Assembly: GCF_000518305.1 (NCBI RefSeq)
Contig: NZ_JADI01000007.1
Span: 1 to 64,000, forward strand
Length of the DNA stretch: 64,000 nucleotides
Source of the DNA: Mycoplasma imitans ATCC 51306
GTDB lineage: Bacteria > Bacillota_I > Bacilli_A > Mycoplasmatales > Mycoplasmoidaceae
Reading direction: 5' to 3'
Both the position numbers and the translations under genes were made by a program. Below, one piece after another: positions 52,083 through 63,267 of this stretch. Numbering within the stretch: the first letter of the stretch is position 1; every line of letters starts with the position of its first letter. Under the pieces are notes generated by a model. The model did no database searches, had not been told where the DNA came from, and saw nothing but the letters and a program-made list of their open reading frames with translations.

Positions 52083-54036
52083 GTTTTAAGAAAGAACGTA
52101 ATCTTGTATTTTTTGAAGGGTGTTTTAATTTTCTTAAAGCCTTAGATTCGATCTGACGAATTCTTTCTCTTGTTACATTAAACTTTTGACCAACTTCTTC
52201 TAAAGTCATCTGTTGGTGTCAAGGGTGCAATCCATATCGCATACGAATGATTTGTTCTTCTTTTTTTGTTAATGTATTAACGAATAATTCGTTAATGTGT
52301 TCAGTAACAATTAGTTTTTCAGTATATTCGTCTGGTTTTAAGATATCACGATCCTTAACAAAATCAACAAATTGCGATTCTTCATCGTGACCGATTGGTT
52401 TATCTAATGAAACCGGTTCTTGGTTTAGTTTTTTAATATCTGCAATCTTTTTAGGAGTAAATCCATTAACTTGACCACCCATAGCTTCAGTTAATTCTTC
52501 TAATGTTGGATCACGTCCTAATTGTTGAGTTAGCAATCTTTCAGTTTTGATCAACTTGTTGATTGTTTCAACCATATGAACAGGAATTCTTACCGTTCTT
52601 GCTTGGTCAGCAATCGCTCTAGTAATGGCTTGTCTAATCCATCAAGTTGCATAAGTTGAAAACTTATTACCTAGTTTGTAATTAAACTTAGAAATCGCTT
52701 TCATCAATCCGATTGATCCCTCTTGAATTAAATCAACGAAATCTAAACCTCTGTTTAAATATTTCTTAGCAATAGAAGTAACTAATCTTAGGTTTGATGT
52801 AACTAATTGGTTAACTGCATACTCTCTAGTATCTTCATCAGTACTACCAAGTAATTTAGCAATTTGAATTTCTTCACCAAAGTTAAGAATTTTAGATGAT
52901 CCAAGCGTTCCTAAAAATGCTTTAACGTTATCTTCAACCTTATCTTTAGTTGAAGCACCCTTACTAATTAAATCATCCAAGTTTTTGTCGATTTCGCTTA
53001 AATCTTGGTTTTTTCTAAATAACGAAATCTTTTCTTCAACATTATCATCTAATTGAATCTTATTATCTTTAAGTTCTTCTAGAATTTCTAAATCTTCAGC
53101 TTCAGTGAATTCGTAGTTCTTAAATACTTCGATAATTTCTTCAGTTGATAATGATTTGGTAGCTTTGGCTTTTGCTAAAAGGGTTTTGGTAACCCGAATC
53201 GTTTCTTGATCATTGTTCTTGGTTTTTGATGAAGCTTCTAGCACTTCATGATAAACAAGATCATTTTTTTCATTACTTGGGGCGTGTTTTGGTTTTCGAC
53301 CTCTTTGACGCTTTTGAGTAGTGATTGGCTGATCGATATCAATCTTGCTGTCACTGAAAAAATCACATAAATTAAATTCTTTATTTTCTAATTCATCTTG
53401 TTCGCTAAAATCTGTTTCTTTAAAAGATGATCGATAGTTTTCTTCTTTAAAATCATCAAAATCAATATCATCATCTTTAATATCTAAATCATCAAAATCT
53501 AGTGAATCAAATTGATCATTATCTTCATCTTTTTTTACTTTTTTCTTAACAGTTTTTTTAGCTGATTTTAATGAAAGTTTAGTTTGTTTTTCTTCAGTTT
53601 TTTTAGTTTTAGTTTTGTTTGATTCTTCTTTATTATCAACTTTTGCTTTTTTAGCTACAGGCTTAGTTTTGCTTTGTTGAACTTCTACTTCTTTTGTTGC
53701 AGTATTAGTTTTTTTAGATGCAGTTTTTGTTTTCTTTTCTTCAACTGCAGATTGTTTTAATTGTGTTTTGGTTTTAGCTTTTTTAACTTTAGCTTCCACA
53801 TTTTTTGTGCTAGCTATTTTTTCTTCTTTGCTAACTTGTTCGCTAGTTTTTTTAGCAGTACCAGCATCTAATTTAGCTGGTTTTGAATCTTCTTTTTTAG
53901 TAGTTGTTTTCTTAACTGAACTAGTTTTTTCTTGTTTCTTTGCTAGTTCAAGTTTTTCTTTTAAAGAAATTTGTTTGTTGTTTTTAGATTTTAAAACAGA
54001 TTTATTCTTTGCTGTTGAGTTTGTATTTTTTGCCAT
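52066..54036 (-). CDS. rpoD: Primary RNA polymerase sigma factor (sigma-70/SigA) with long Lys-rich N terminus
   Basis: Directs RNA polymerase to promoters. The conserved core occupies about residues 375-656: region 1.2 ([16 protein letters not shown]), region 2 ([37 protein letters not shown]...[20 protein letters not shown]), region 3, and region 4 ([29 protein letters not shown]). Before it lie ~190 low-complexity Lys/Ser/Thr/Glu residues ([18 protein letters not shown] and similar) and an acidic stretch ([18 protein letters not shown]). The total, 656 residues, is longer than in M. genitalium (about 500, from memory). Regions 2.4 and 4.2 look intact. Confidence 0.96.
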
Positions 54037-54111
54037 TCTTGTAAATGTAAGTATTAAAAAGCAATAATTGATCTATATTTTACAATATTACAAAAATATT
54101 AATACGTTATT

Positions 54112-56106
54112 TTATTTTAATAACTCTTCTAAAACGTTTAGATTTTTAATCTCAGCTAATTTAAAGATATCACCTCTAGCTAACCAATCGATCAATTGTT
54201 GCTTACTTTTAAGCTCATATAACTCTTTAAAACCATCGATCCCGCCTTCACATGATTTTAAATAAGTATTCAACTCTTCTTCATTAATGAATTGATCGTG
54301 AATTAATGAAGCATACTTTAAGTATTTAATATCAGATAATAACTTGTTTTTTAGGTTTAGAAACGAATCAATATCCAAAGATCGATCAATATGTTTTTGC
54401 ATAACAAAAACAATATCATCGAACAGTCTTGTTTTATCCTTGTTAAGAATTCGATCATTTAAAGTGTTGTTCTTAGCATGTAATAAGTAAAGGTTGTTAA
54501 TCTTACGATAGATTAATTCATTAAAACCTTCCAAAAATTTCTTACTGAAGTTGTAACAGAATAGAATTGCTTCTAATTGTTCATTAGTGCTTAATGTTTT
54601 AATCACTTTGTTACTTAATGTTATCTGTAACATCGTGTTAAATAGATATCTGGTAGGTTTGTAATAATTAACTTTAGTTAAAATTCGGTATCTTACGTTA
54701 GATAATTCTTTGTAAGTTACATACTTAAAACTAATCAGATAGTAATGACAAATCTTAATTACAGCTTGAACAAAATTTCTTAGTTGGTGATTGATTCTTT
54801 TATCCAGATTGTAATCATTAATTACAGAAGTAATATCAACTTGATCTTCAAGCTCTGGATTAATTTCAGTTAATTCTTGATATAGTTGAGTTGATAAAGA
54901 ATTATCATTATCATACTCAACATTTTCTTGTTCTTTTTGAGTAGATAAATGCTTGTTTATTAACTCTTTAAGCAAATTATCGCCGTCTGGTGAATGATAA
55001 ACTTCATCCAGATCTTTTTGGCTAACATTTGCATAATCTACTTGATAAACGTTATGTATTCTTTTTCTTGCTAATAACTTAATGCATGTTAATGTTGCTT
55101 TTCTACCAGCATCATCATTATCAAGTGCTAAAACGATCTTTTTGATTTCTTTATTTTTGGCCTTAATTAGATCAATCTGCTGATCTGTTAAAGCTGTTCC
55201 CATAATTGCTACAGCATTTTTAATCCCAATTTGGTACAAAGCAATCACATCCATATAACCTTCGCAGATATATAAAGTTGAATGATCTGTGCTTAGATCT
55301 AATGAAAAGTAATTATATAGATTATGTCCTTTGATGAAATAATCAGTTTCAGGCGTGTTTAAATATTTAATTTCATTATTTTCATCGATCGTGCGTCCAG
55401 AAAAACCAACAACATTACCATCAGCATTTTTGATCGGAAACATTACCCGATTAATAAAATAACAAACATTCTTTTCTGAAATGTATTTGATGTATCGTAG
55501 ATTGCTTAAGATGATTTCATCATCAACTGTTTTATTTAAGTGTTTTTGATAAAACACTTTTAAATCAGCAATCAGTTTATTAAGCGAATAAGATTTGGGG
55601 TGAAAGCCAATTTCGAAATTGTTTAATAATTGTTCGTTAATCAATCCTCTTTTATTTAAAAACTCACTTAACTTTTGATTTTTAGTAAATTCTAACCGCA
55701 AGTTGCTGTGTGCTCTCCATGCTAAGAATTGATTTAATTTGTAAAATTCTTGATCTAACTCGTTAACCGTATTGGAATTATTATGCTTATTAAAATCTAA
55801 TGAATATCCAATTGCTGCTAAATCAATACCTTCAAGCTCTACAATCTTTTTAAGTGTTTGCACAAAATTTAAATTTTCTTTTTTCTGAACAAATTCAATA
55901 ACTCCACCACTTTCATTACAACTAAAACATTTTCAAACTTGTTTAGCATCATTAACACTAAACGAAGGGGTGTTGTCGTCATGAAAAGGACATAGTGATT
56001 TGTAATTTGATCCCTTGGTTACAAGGTCAAGGTATTTCGAAATTACTGAAGATACACTAACGTTTTTTCGAATGTATTTGGCTAATTGATTTAAGTCATT
56101 ACTCAT
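54112..56106 (-). CDS. dnaG: DNA primase DnaG
   Basis: Synthesises RNA primers at the replication fork. The 664-residue protein has the N-terminal zinc site with Cys39 and His42 (SLCPFHDDNTPSFSVN) and VWKCFSCNESGG, the core ARGLINEQLLNNFEIGF-type segment (RGLINEQ), the Toprim motifs LYICEGYMDVIALYQIGIKNAVAIMGTAL and VLALDNDDAGRKA, and a helical C-terminal helicase-binding region. ATG 56106 restores the zinc domain; TGA is Trp in KQVWKCFSC. Between glyS and rpoD, the classical order. Confidence 0.97.
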
Positions 56107-56111
56107 GCAAA

Positions 56112-57497
56112 CTAAAGATTATTTGAAATTCATTTTTTTAAATCAGCAATTGGCAACTTAATTTGTTCCATACTATCACGTTCTCTAATCGTGATGATAC
56201 CTTTTTCTAGCGAATCAAAATCATAAGTTAAACAATACTTTGTACCGATTGCATCATATCTGCGGTAACGCTTACCGATTGATCCTGCACTATCAAAATC
56301 AAATCTTAGGTTGTTGTCACTGATTTTTAATAGATCGAGATAAAGTTCGTAAGCTTGATCTTTTAACTTGTTAACAAGTGGTAAAACAGCTAATTGATAT
56401 GGCGATAGTGAAACGGGCAATTTTAATACTTCTCTAGTTTCATTATTTTCTAGTTGTTCAACCTGATAATGCGCGCAAATAATCGCATATAAAAGTCTTT
56501 CAATTCCTACTGATGGTTCAATAACATCAGGAATAATCTTCGTTTTTTCGATTTCATTGTTATACTCAAGGGGCTTTCCTGATTGATTTGAATGCGCAGT
56601 TAAATCAAAGTTACCACGATGTGCTAATCCCCATAATTCAGATCATCCATGAGGAAAATTAAATTGAAAATCAATTGTTCGAGATGAATAGTGAGCTAAT
56701 TCATCTTTAGGGATATCATGTCTTCTAACTTTGTCTTTATTGATTTCTAATTTATTAATTAAAAAATCTTCAATTCGATCAACAAAATCATTGAACTTAT
56801 CTTTAACCAATTCAGGTTCTAAAAAATATTCAATTTCAAATTGTTCAAACTCTCTTGTTCTAAAAATGAAATTACCTGGAGTGATCTCATTTCTAAATGC
56901 TTTACCAATCTGACCAACACCAAATGGCAATTTCATTCTTTGAGTTCTTAAGATATTCTTAAAGTTAATAAAGATTCCTTGAGCGGTTTCAGGTCTTAAA
57001 TATATCATATTAAGCGAGTCTTCAACTACACCTTGAAACGTCTTAAACATTAGATTAAACTTTCTAATATTCGTTCAATTAATTCCTTCACACTTTTCGC
57101 ACTTAATCTTTTTATCGACTAAAATTTTTTCTAAATAAACTGGCTCAGTATTTTCAGTAATCTTTATAGATTCATCACCAAGAGCCTCAATTAACTTATC
57201 AGCACGATAACGTGATTTACAATCCTTACAATCAACTAAAGGATCTGAAAAATTATCTAAGTGTCCAGACGCTTTTCATACTAAAGGATTCAAAATAATT
57301 GAACTGTCCAATAATTTCATGTCTGGTTGACAAAACACGAAATGTTTTAGTAGCAGTTGCTTAATATTATTTTTTAATAATGCGCCTAGTGGCCCGTAGT
57401 CTCATGAGTTGGCTAAGCCATTATAAATCTCGGATGATTGATAAACAAAGCCGTAGTTCTTTAAGAAATTAACAATTTGATCTTGTTTTAAGTCCAT
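56112..57497 (-). CDS. glyS: Glycyl-tRNA synthetase (class II homodimeric)
   Basis: Charges tRNA-Gly. The 461-residue enzyme has the N-terminal [24 protein letters not shown], two Cys pairs (CKDC and CEKCEG) of a zinc-ribbon insert, [16 protein letters not shown], motif 2 [28 protein letters not shown], motif 3 [12 protein letters not shown], and the C-terminal anticodon-binding domain ([30 protein letters not shown]). It stops with TAG five bases before dnaG. No T-box leader is visible upstream because recO lies directly there. Confidence 0.97.
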
Positions 57498-57503
57498 GAT
57501 ATT

Positions 57504-58229
57504 TTATTTTAATTGTATTAAATAACTAAATACTGGTTCTAAATAAATGCCCGCGTTATGATAAATCGCGTTCGCCAACCCCCTTATTAAAGATATGTAT
57601 TGTTTACTATCTAAGGGAGAAATTTCATAGTCATTTTTATAAATTAACCAAAAAATATTACGCATAAATTTTTTGTCATACAAAAATTCATGTTGTTCAT
57701 AAGCGCATTTTTCACACAAACCATACATATTTTTAAACGATATCGTAATTATTTGTTTGCTATGACAAATTCCACAGTTAACAAATTGAAAAGCAATTCC
57801 TTCTAGGTGAATGATGTGTAACAAAATATAAATAATAATAACTTGATCACTGTATTTTTGCTCAATTACATAATTAATTACATCATCATAAAAAGCAAAA
57901 AAATTGTTGTCTAATTCACCACTTTTTTTATTTAAATAATGGTGCATAATTACCATCGGTAATGATTCACTGATCGTAGCATCTTTAGTGTCAATCTTGT
58001 GAATTTTTTTTAGTTTAGATAGTCGTTCTAATGAACGAGATTGAAAAAACTCAAAATCGTGCAATGATCCTAGTGTGATATATCGACCGTTTTTAGATAA
58101 CAATTTTTTACTTCCAACACTTATTAAATTTAAAATTTTATTCTCGTCAAATAACACCTTGATGATCTGATCATTTTCACCATGGTCAAAGTAATCAATA
58201 ATATAGCCTTTTTTGGTTATAGAACTCAT
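57504..58229 (-). CDS. recO: DNA repair protein RecO
   Basis: Recombination mediator that helps load RecA on SSB-coated DNA. The 241-residue protein has the N-terminal OB fold (KKGYIIDYFDHGENDQIIKVLFDENKILNLISVGSKKLLSK) and a C-terminal helical domain with a zinc ribbon-like CGICHSKQ...GLCEKCAYE. Length and place (between era and glyS) are typical. It starts 13 bases inside the end of era. Confidence 0.92.
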   Translation of the reverse strand: MSSITKKGYIIDYFDHGENDQIIKVLFDENKILNLISVGSKKLLSKNGRYITLGSLHDFEFFQSRSLERLSKLKKIHKIDTKDATISESLPMVIMHHYLNKKSGELDNNFFAFYDDVINYVIEQKYSDQVIIIYILLHIIHLEGIAFQFVNCGICHSKQIITISFKNMYGLCEKCAYEQHEFLYDKKFMRNIFWLIYKNDYEISPLDSKQYISLIRGLANAIYHNAGIYLEPVFSYLIQLK

Positions 58230-59119
58230 TTTTTATGACCTAATGATTTTATTAAATAATCATCGTTACGTCATTCTTTTTCGACTTTAACAAAAAGTTT
58301 TAGGTTGATCTTACAATCATAAATATTTAGTAATTCATGTCTTGCTTGAATTCCAATCTTTTTGATCATCGATCCCTGCTTACCAATAATGATCTTTTTT
58401 TGTGATTCACGTTCTGTAACGATTGCGCATTCAATATTAAAGATCTTTTTTTCTTGATCATAGCTTTTTGCTTCAATAATTACTGCTACAGAATGAGGAA
58501 CTTCTTGAAAAGTATTATTTAAGATCTTTTCACGGATGATTTCTTTGATCTCAAAATTATCTTTTTCATTTTCATCCAATTCATATTCTGGTAATTGGTA
58601 ATTTTCATCTAATAATTGTTCTAAACCTTCGTCGATCTGATCATTAATATGATCAGTTAAAAGATTGGCTTTAATCCTTTTAACAACTTTAAATGATTCG
58701 TTAATTAATTTATCAGCTTCGTTAATATTCTGTTCAGTTTTAACTAAATCGATCTTTGAATAAATCACGATCAAGTTATCAATCTCATATGATTTCATAA
58801 TCTTTAAAAGATTAATAAATTCTTCGCTTGGTTTTTTAGTACTATCAACAATTAAAATACAAGCATGAGCGTATTTGTAAGCTTGTTTAATCTCGCTATT
58901 TAAAAATAAACTTAATTTATTAAAACTCTTGTGAAATCCAGGCGTATCTAATAATAAATAATCGATTTTCTCATGAACAATCTTATGAGCTATGACGTTT
59001 CTAGTTGTTTGATCATACTTTGAAATGATCGCAACTTTACTGTTAGCAATCTTATTAATTAACGTAGATTTGCCAACGCTTGCTAATCCAGTAATGACAA
59101 CAATTCCTGATTTTTTCAT
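58217..59119 (-). CDS. era: GTPase Era with altered guanine-binding motifs
   Basis: A small GTPase that binds the 3' end of 16S rRNA during 30S assembly. The 300-residue protein has G1 GLASVGKST (usual GRPNVGKS), G3 DTPGF, G4 SKID (usual NKxD), and a C-terminal KH domain with RESQKKIIIGKQGSMIKKIGIQARHELL. The Asn of G1 and of G4 are both Ser, which may change nucleotide affinity. Translation runs through TGA (Trp) codons to TAA at 58217, ending WVL. The ATG overlaps ybeY by four bases. Confidence 0.93.
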
Positions 59120-59577
59120 ATCTTATTTTTGGCAGTTTTAATCACCTTATTAACAATTTGCTCTTGAATTGTTAAGGTAACATATTCATAAGCATCGCTT
59201 TGCTCATGATCAAATTCTAAAAGGTGTAATAATCCATGAACAATCATTCTAATTAATAAGTACCAATAATTAACATCGTATTTAATTGCATCTTGCGCGA
59301 TCTTTTTTGGACAAATGAAAATTTCGCCCAACAAAGGTGTTACTACTTCTGCATTCTCTCATAAGCAAACACTAATTACATCAGCAACGTATTGTTTGTT
59401 TCGTAGTGAAGAATTTAGTTCTAGGCTTTCTTTTTCACTTACAAAAATAAGCTCGTAATATAACTGATTTTTTATTTTGAAATGAGTTGAAAAACACTGA
59501 TTAACTAAATCTAAGATTTTAGAAAAATCTTCTTTTATATTTTTTGGAACTTTTTTTAAATCAAAATGATTAATCAT
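59116..59577 (-). CDS. ybeY: Endoribonuclease YbeY
   Basis: A zinc-dependent RNase acting in 16S rRNA 3' maturation and ribosome quality control. The 153-residue protein shows LRNKQYVADVISV (equivalent of the conserved LN..yR..d..TDVLSFp block) and the metal site MIVHGLLHLLEFDHEQ (H-G-x-L-H-L-x-x-x-D-H). The TDVLSF motif is ADVISV here. TGA is Trp at 59356-59358. It lies between the exporter accessory gene and era. Confidence 0.92.
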
Positions 59578-59585
59578 ATCGTTAA

Positions 59586-59960
59586 TTATAGATTAACCGA
59601 TTTAATTAAATGATCATATAAATGGGTTTTGCCTAAATAAAAGCTAATTGTTCCGATATTTTCATCAATCGATTGATTACTAATCTTGATTAAGCCATTA
59701 TTATCGCTGTCTTCAATAATAAACTTAAGGGCGTTAGCATTGTTTTTGTAATAACCGATCAAGTATTTTGCTTTTTTCTTTTCAATGAATTTAACCAATT
59801 CTGCATTCTTATCCAAATTAAGATAAATCGTTTCATCTTGTTTTTGAAAAAGATAACTTTCATAAACATTAATTTTTACCAGAAAAACAATTGCTAAAAA
59901 AGTTATCAAAACAACAAATAAACTAGCTATTGTACTGTTAATAATCTTATTGGTGTTCAT
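59586..59960 (-). CDS. Small single-helix membrane protein beside the C39 exporter
   Basis: A 124-residue protein with one N-terminal hydrophobic helix (IASLFVVLITFLAIVFLV, about 11-28) and a ~95-residue polar domain predicted outside the membrane. It begins 14 bases before the end of the exporter gene and ends nine bases before ybeY. In other peptidase-containing ABC systems the neighbour is a larger HlyD-like accessory protein; here it would be a much shortened counterpart. An immunity role is another possibility. No family recognised. Confidence 0.7.
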   Translation of the reverse strand: MNTNKIINSTIASLFVVLITFLAIVFLVKINVYESYLFQKQDETIYLNLDKNAELVKFIEKKKAKYLIGYYKNNANALKFIIEDSDNNGLIKISNQSIDENIGTISFYLGKTHLYDHLIKSVNL

Positions 59961-61944
59961 GTAAGTTAATCTGCTTTTTAAAATATTCGCTAAAACTATA
60001 ATCATGCTCGATCATAATTGTTAAATTATTTTTGATGATTTGTTTTATGATGATATTAAACACTCGATGCTTTATTGCTTCATCGACGTTATTTAATACC
60101 TCATCAAGTAAGAAAAGTTTGTTACGTGAATTATATGAATGTAACAATTTTAATACTTGATTTTGACCCGAACTCAAATTGTATTTATCAGCATCAAAAA
60201 GCTTAAAATATTCGATTATTTCTAATAATTCTGGACGTTTATTCTTTTTCAAAAATTCGATTAATCATTCATTACTTAGTTCAACGCTAGTTCTTTGGTC
60301 TGATAAGTAAACTACATTATTCATAAATCATTGATTTGAATATTTGTTGATATCAATTTCGTTAATATAAATTTCACCTGAAGACAACAATTGTCTTTTA
60401 ATAATCGATTTAATAAGTGTAGACTTACCGCTAGCATTTCTTGCAGATAAAAATACCGGTTGGTTAATTACTAAATTTAAATTATTGAATATTGGTTTAG
60501 CATCAAAAAATAAATAAACATTCTTGAACTCTACAGATTTAATCTTTTTTGAACGATTTATTAATATTTGCGGTTCTTTTTGTAATAAAAGTAAGTTTCA
60601 AATATGTTTTTTTGCAATCTTAAATTCATAAGATTCATTCACAAATTTAATCAAGCCATCAATGCTTCCTATAAGCAATCCTTGTAATGTACTAACATAA
60701 ATTAAAGTCGCTAAATCAATCGTATTTAAATTGATTATCAAAGAAATTCCAGCAACTAATGTAATACAGGTAATAAAATATTTGATTAACTCAAAAATAC
60801 CATTACTAAAGTTTGCGCTTTGATTCATCTTCTTGTTCAAATTTAAGCTATCACTAAAAACTGTATTAACATCTTTAGACCATTGCTCAAAAAAACCTGA
60901 ATGTTGTGTATTTACAATGGTTTTATGAAACTCATATAAATAAGTTTGTTGTTTAATTTGCAATTCTCTAGATTTTTGTTTATAGCCTTTAAATCAAAAT
61001 AAGTTCAGAACTAAATAAATCAATGAAACAAAACTTTGAAATAAAGTTATGAATAAAAAGAAAATGTGAATTCTATAAAGCAAAATAATAGAAACAAAAA
61101 CTATTAACGTATTATTAATAAAATTTACGATCTTTTTTACATAAAATTCTAAACACGTTAACAAGAAATCATCATATTTATAGATCTTGCCAATATCATC
61201 CTTTATTAATCTAATTGTCTTGGGTAAGCTAAATGTGACTAATAATTGCGATCACCAATACTGGTATTGGTTTTTGATTAATTGCTGTTGCCAAATACTT
61301 AACAATCCCGATCCTGTTAGGTTGATCACTTTAATTAAGATAAATGTAATAATAATTATTAAAATGTTATTAATTACCGAAGTATTTATCACATCATTAA
61401 TTAGGATTTTAAATAAAAAAGTTAGACCAATACTTGTAGAGGTTACTAATAATTCAATAACTAAAAAGATAAAAATATATTTAATGCTAATTATCTTTGT
61501 GAAACTAAATTTTGTGTCATAATCAGGTTTTGTATAGTTTTGATAATCTGGATTAACCCTGATAATAATTCCCGCGAATCTTTCCTCAAATTCTTTATAA
61601 CTAATCAACGTTTTATTATTGCAGCTAGGATCAAAAATAACAAAATTTGTGTTCTTCTTTTTAACAACAACAAAATGGTTAAAATCTTCAGCTTTTAGCA
61701 AGCAAACTAAATATTTATCATTTAGTTTTAATAGTTCTTTAAAACTAGCTTGATAAGACTCAGATATTAAGTGATGTTTATTTGCAATATCTTCGAACTG
61801 AATAATGTTAATTCCGCCACTAGAAATATGAGTATTAGCCTTGATTAAAAAATCATTTAGATCATCATTGAAGTAATGGTTGTATAACATCCTAATTACT
61901 GCAATTCCACAATCGTTGTTATCTGTTTGCTTAATTAATCTCAC
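59947..61944 (-). CDS. Peptidase-containing ABC transporter (C39 peptidase, bacteriocin-type exporter)
   Basis: A 665-residue exporter that trims a leader from a peptide and exports it. The N-terminal C39 peptidase (1-~125) has Gln6 and the triad Cys12 (DNNDCGIAVIRML), His90 (DFNHFVVVKK) and Asp105 (FVIFDPS). Six membrane helices follow (~155-430), then the ATPase: Walker A ARNASGKST around Lys507, signature NLSSGQNQV, Walker B LFLLDE and switch His (IMIEHDYS). The first and fourth Walker A residues are Ala instead of Gly. The start is GTG, four codons after an in-frame stop. Many Trp are TGA. The substrate peptide is not evident nearby. Confidence 0.88.
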
Positions 61945-62251
61945 GGTTATCTTCTATACATAAAAAGATATGTATTTTTTATTTAAAAAGAAGATAATTT
62001 TTCAAAAAATTTTAATGTAGAACTTTAATGAATAAAGATTGCATTGATTTTTTTAACAGAGATAATGATCCATTAATAAATATATCAATTTTTACCGTAT
62101 TTTAAATATATTTTTGTTGCTAAAGTTATTAGCTGGCACCGAATTCAATTTTGTGTAAAACAATTAATTAACTCAAAAAAGAAAGGTTAATATAATTTTA
62201 TAAAGGTAAACAAGAACAAATTAAAAAAGAGAGCAGATAAATAAATTAAAA

Positions 62252-62283
62252 GATTAATTGTTTAATAAATTAAACAACTAATC
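62252..62283 (+). repeat. Strong hairpin downstream of a promoter-like box
   Basis: TTGTTTAA (62258-62265) pairs with TTAAACAA (62270-62277) around a four-base loop; beyond one mismatch, GATTA (62252-62256) pairs with TAATC (62279-62283). No T run follows, so it is not a normal terminator. It lies ~55 bases past the TATAAT at 62191. Confidence 0.45.
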
Positions 62284-62704
62284 CTAAAAGCTAAAACAAT
62301 TAATTCTACAAAACTCATTATGTTCCTAGGTGTTGATTAGAAAATTTAGTTAACGGTGACGCGCTTGAAATTAAATCTGTTTAAATAAAATGTAAACTAA
62401 AAAGTTTAGGAAATCAAGATTACATAAAATTAATTTTTTCTCCAATTTTATAAGATTAACTTTTGAAATTTGCAATTATTTGCAACAGGTTAATCTTGTT
62501 CAAGGAAAACATGAAGGTATATAAAACAAATCGCAAAAAATGAATATAAAAACCTGTTTAATACATATCTTCAAGATCTAATCAAATTTATATTTTAACC
62601 AATTTATATTTTCTATTTATATCGAATTTACCGCATATTTTTAACATTTTTTAAAAATTATAATTAGTTTCTAAATTTAATAAAAGTTACTTTCTTAAAT
62701 AAAT

Positions 62705-62869
62705 ATGCAGATTGTTTTTATTGATAATGCCTGCAATATTATTGCTCTAGAAAATCTTTTACGGTGATGATTTAACAACTACAGAATAATTCGAACAAGC
62801 GTCGTTTTACTTAACCAAAGACATAAGACATTTGATGTTGAATTTGAGGTTTTCAAAACTAATGAATAA
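62705..62869 (+). CDS. Possible small protein, 54 aa
   Basis: ATG to TAA, 54 codons, reading two adjacent TGA as Trp-Trp (ENLLRWWFNNYR). The composition, with VFIDNACNIIALE and TSVVLLNQRHKTFDVEFEVF, is more protein-like than random for this base content. No ribosome binding site and no double-glycine leader. It may be a real small gene or a remnant; not recognised. Confidence 0.25.
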
Positions 62870-63209
62870 ACTAATTATCTGTTTTGAGTTAACACAAACA
62901 TGAAGAACATGTACCTTTTAATGTTTTCAGCATAATTGATCTAATGACTTTTATATTTATTAATAATTATTTCTGATCCTAAAAATGTATGAAAAACCCT
63001 ACAAATGATAATAACTTTTGTATTGTTATTATCGAAATGCTTACTTAAATTAATAGTCTTGGTGCACTAATATATTTCGATTATCAGATAAACTTTTTTA
63101 ATTCAAATAATGAAATAACATAATCCTTAACAAAAACTTATTAACAAAAACCGCTAATGCGGTTCATATTCGAATTAATATCAATAACATTTTTTACGGC
63201 ATATTAATT

Positions 63210-63218
63210 TGATATAAT
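63210..63218 (+). promoter_or_regulatory. Extended -10 promoter of the 181-aa membrane protein gene
   Basis: TGATATAAT: consensus -10 with TG extension, 49 bases before the ATG at 63268. Confidence 0.6.
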
Positions 63219-63267
63219 CTTATCTTGAAAAAATACAAAAGAAGTTTTATATATTAATAAAAATGTT

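Larger units (their letters stand above)
61945..63267. other. 1.3-kb intergenic region with hairpins and a possible small transcript
   Basis: No long gene on either strand. Contents: a promoter-like TTAACT-17-TATAAT at 62168-62196 (+); a 13-bp hairpin at 62252-62283 (TTGTTTAA/TTAAACAA, extended by GATTA/TAATC); an inverted repeat AAGATTAAC (62452-62460)/GTTAATCTT (62489-62497); a 24-base imperfect match to 187-210 at 62411-62434; and a 54-codon ORF at 62705. It could carry a small RNA or be the remains of decayed genes. Confidence 0.4.

Noticed and set aside
53768-54067. Open plus-strand frame opposite the Lys-rich part of rpoD
   Set aside because: It is the antisense of a low-complexity AAA/AAG-rich region, which gives long Phe/Leu/Ser-rich frames by composition alone; no start signal.
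57498-57503. T-box leader for glyS (or pheST)
   Set aside because: glyS follows recO by six bases and pheS follows a terminator by 21 bases; there is no room for a T-box element.
62252-62497. CRISPR repeat or tracrRNA remnant
   Set aside because: The repeats are single inverted pairs, not regularly spaced direct repeats with spacers, and no cas gene is nearby.
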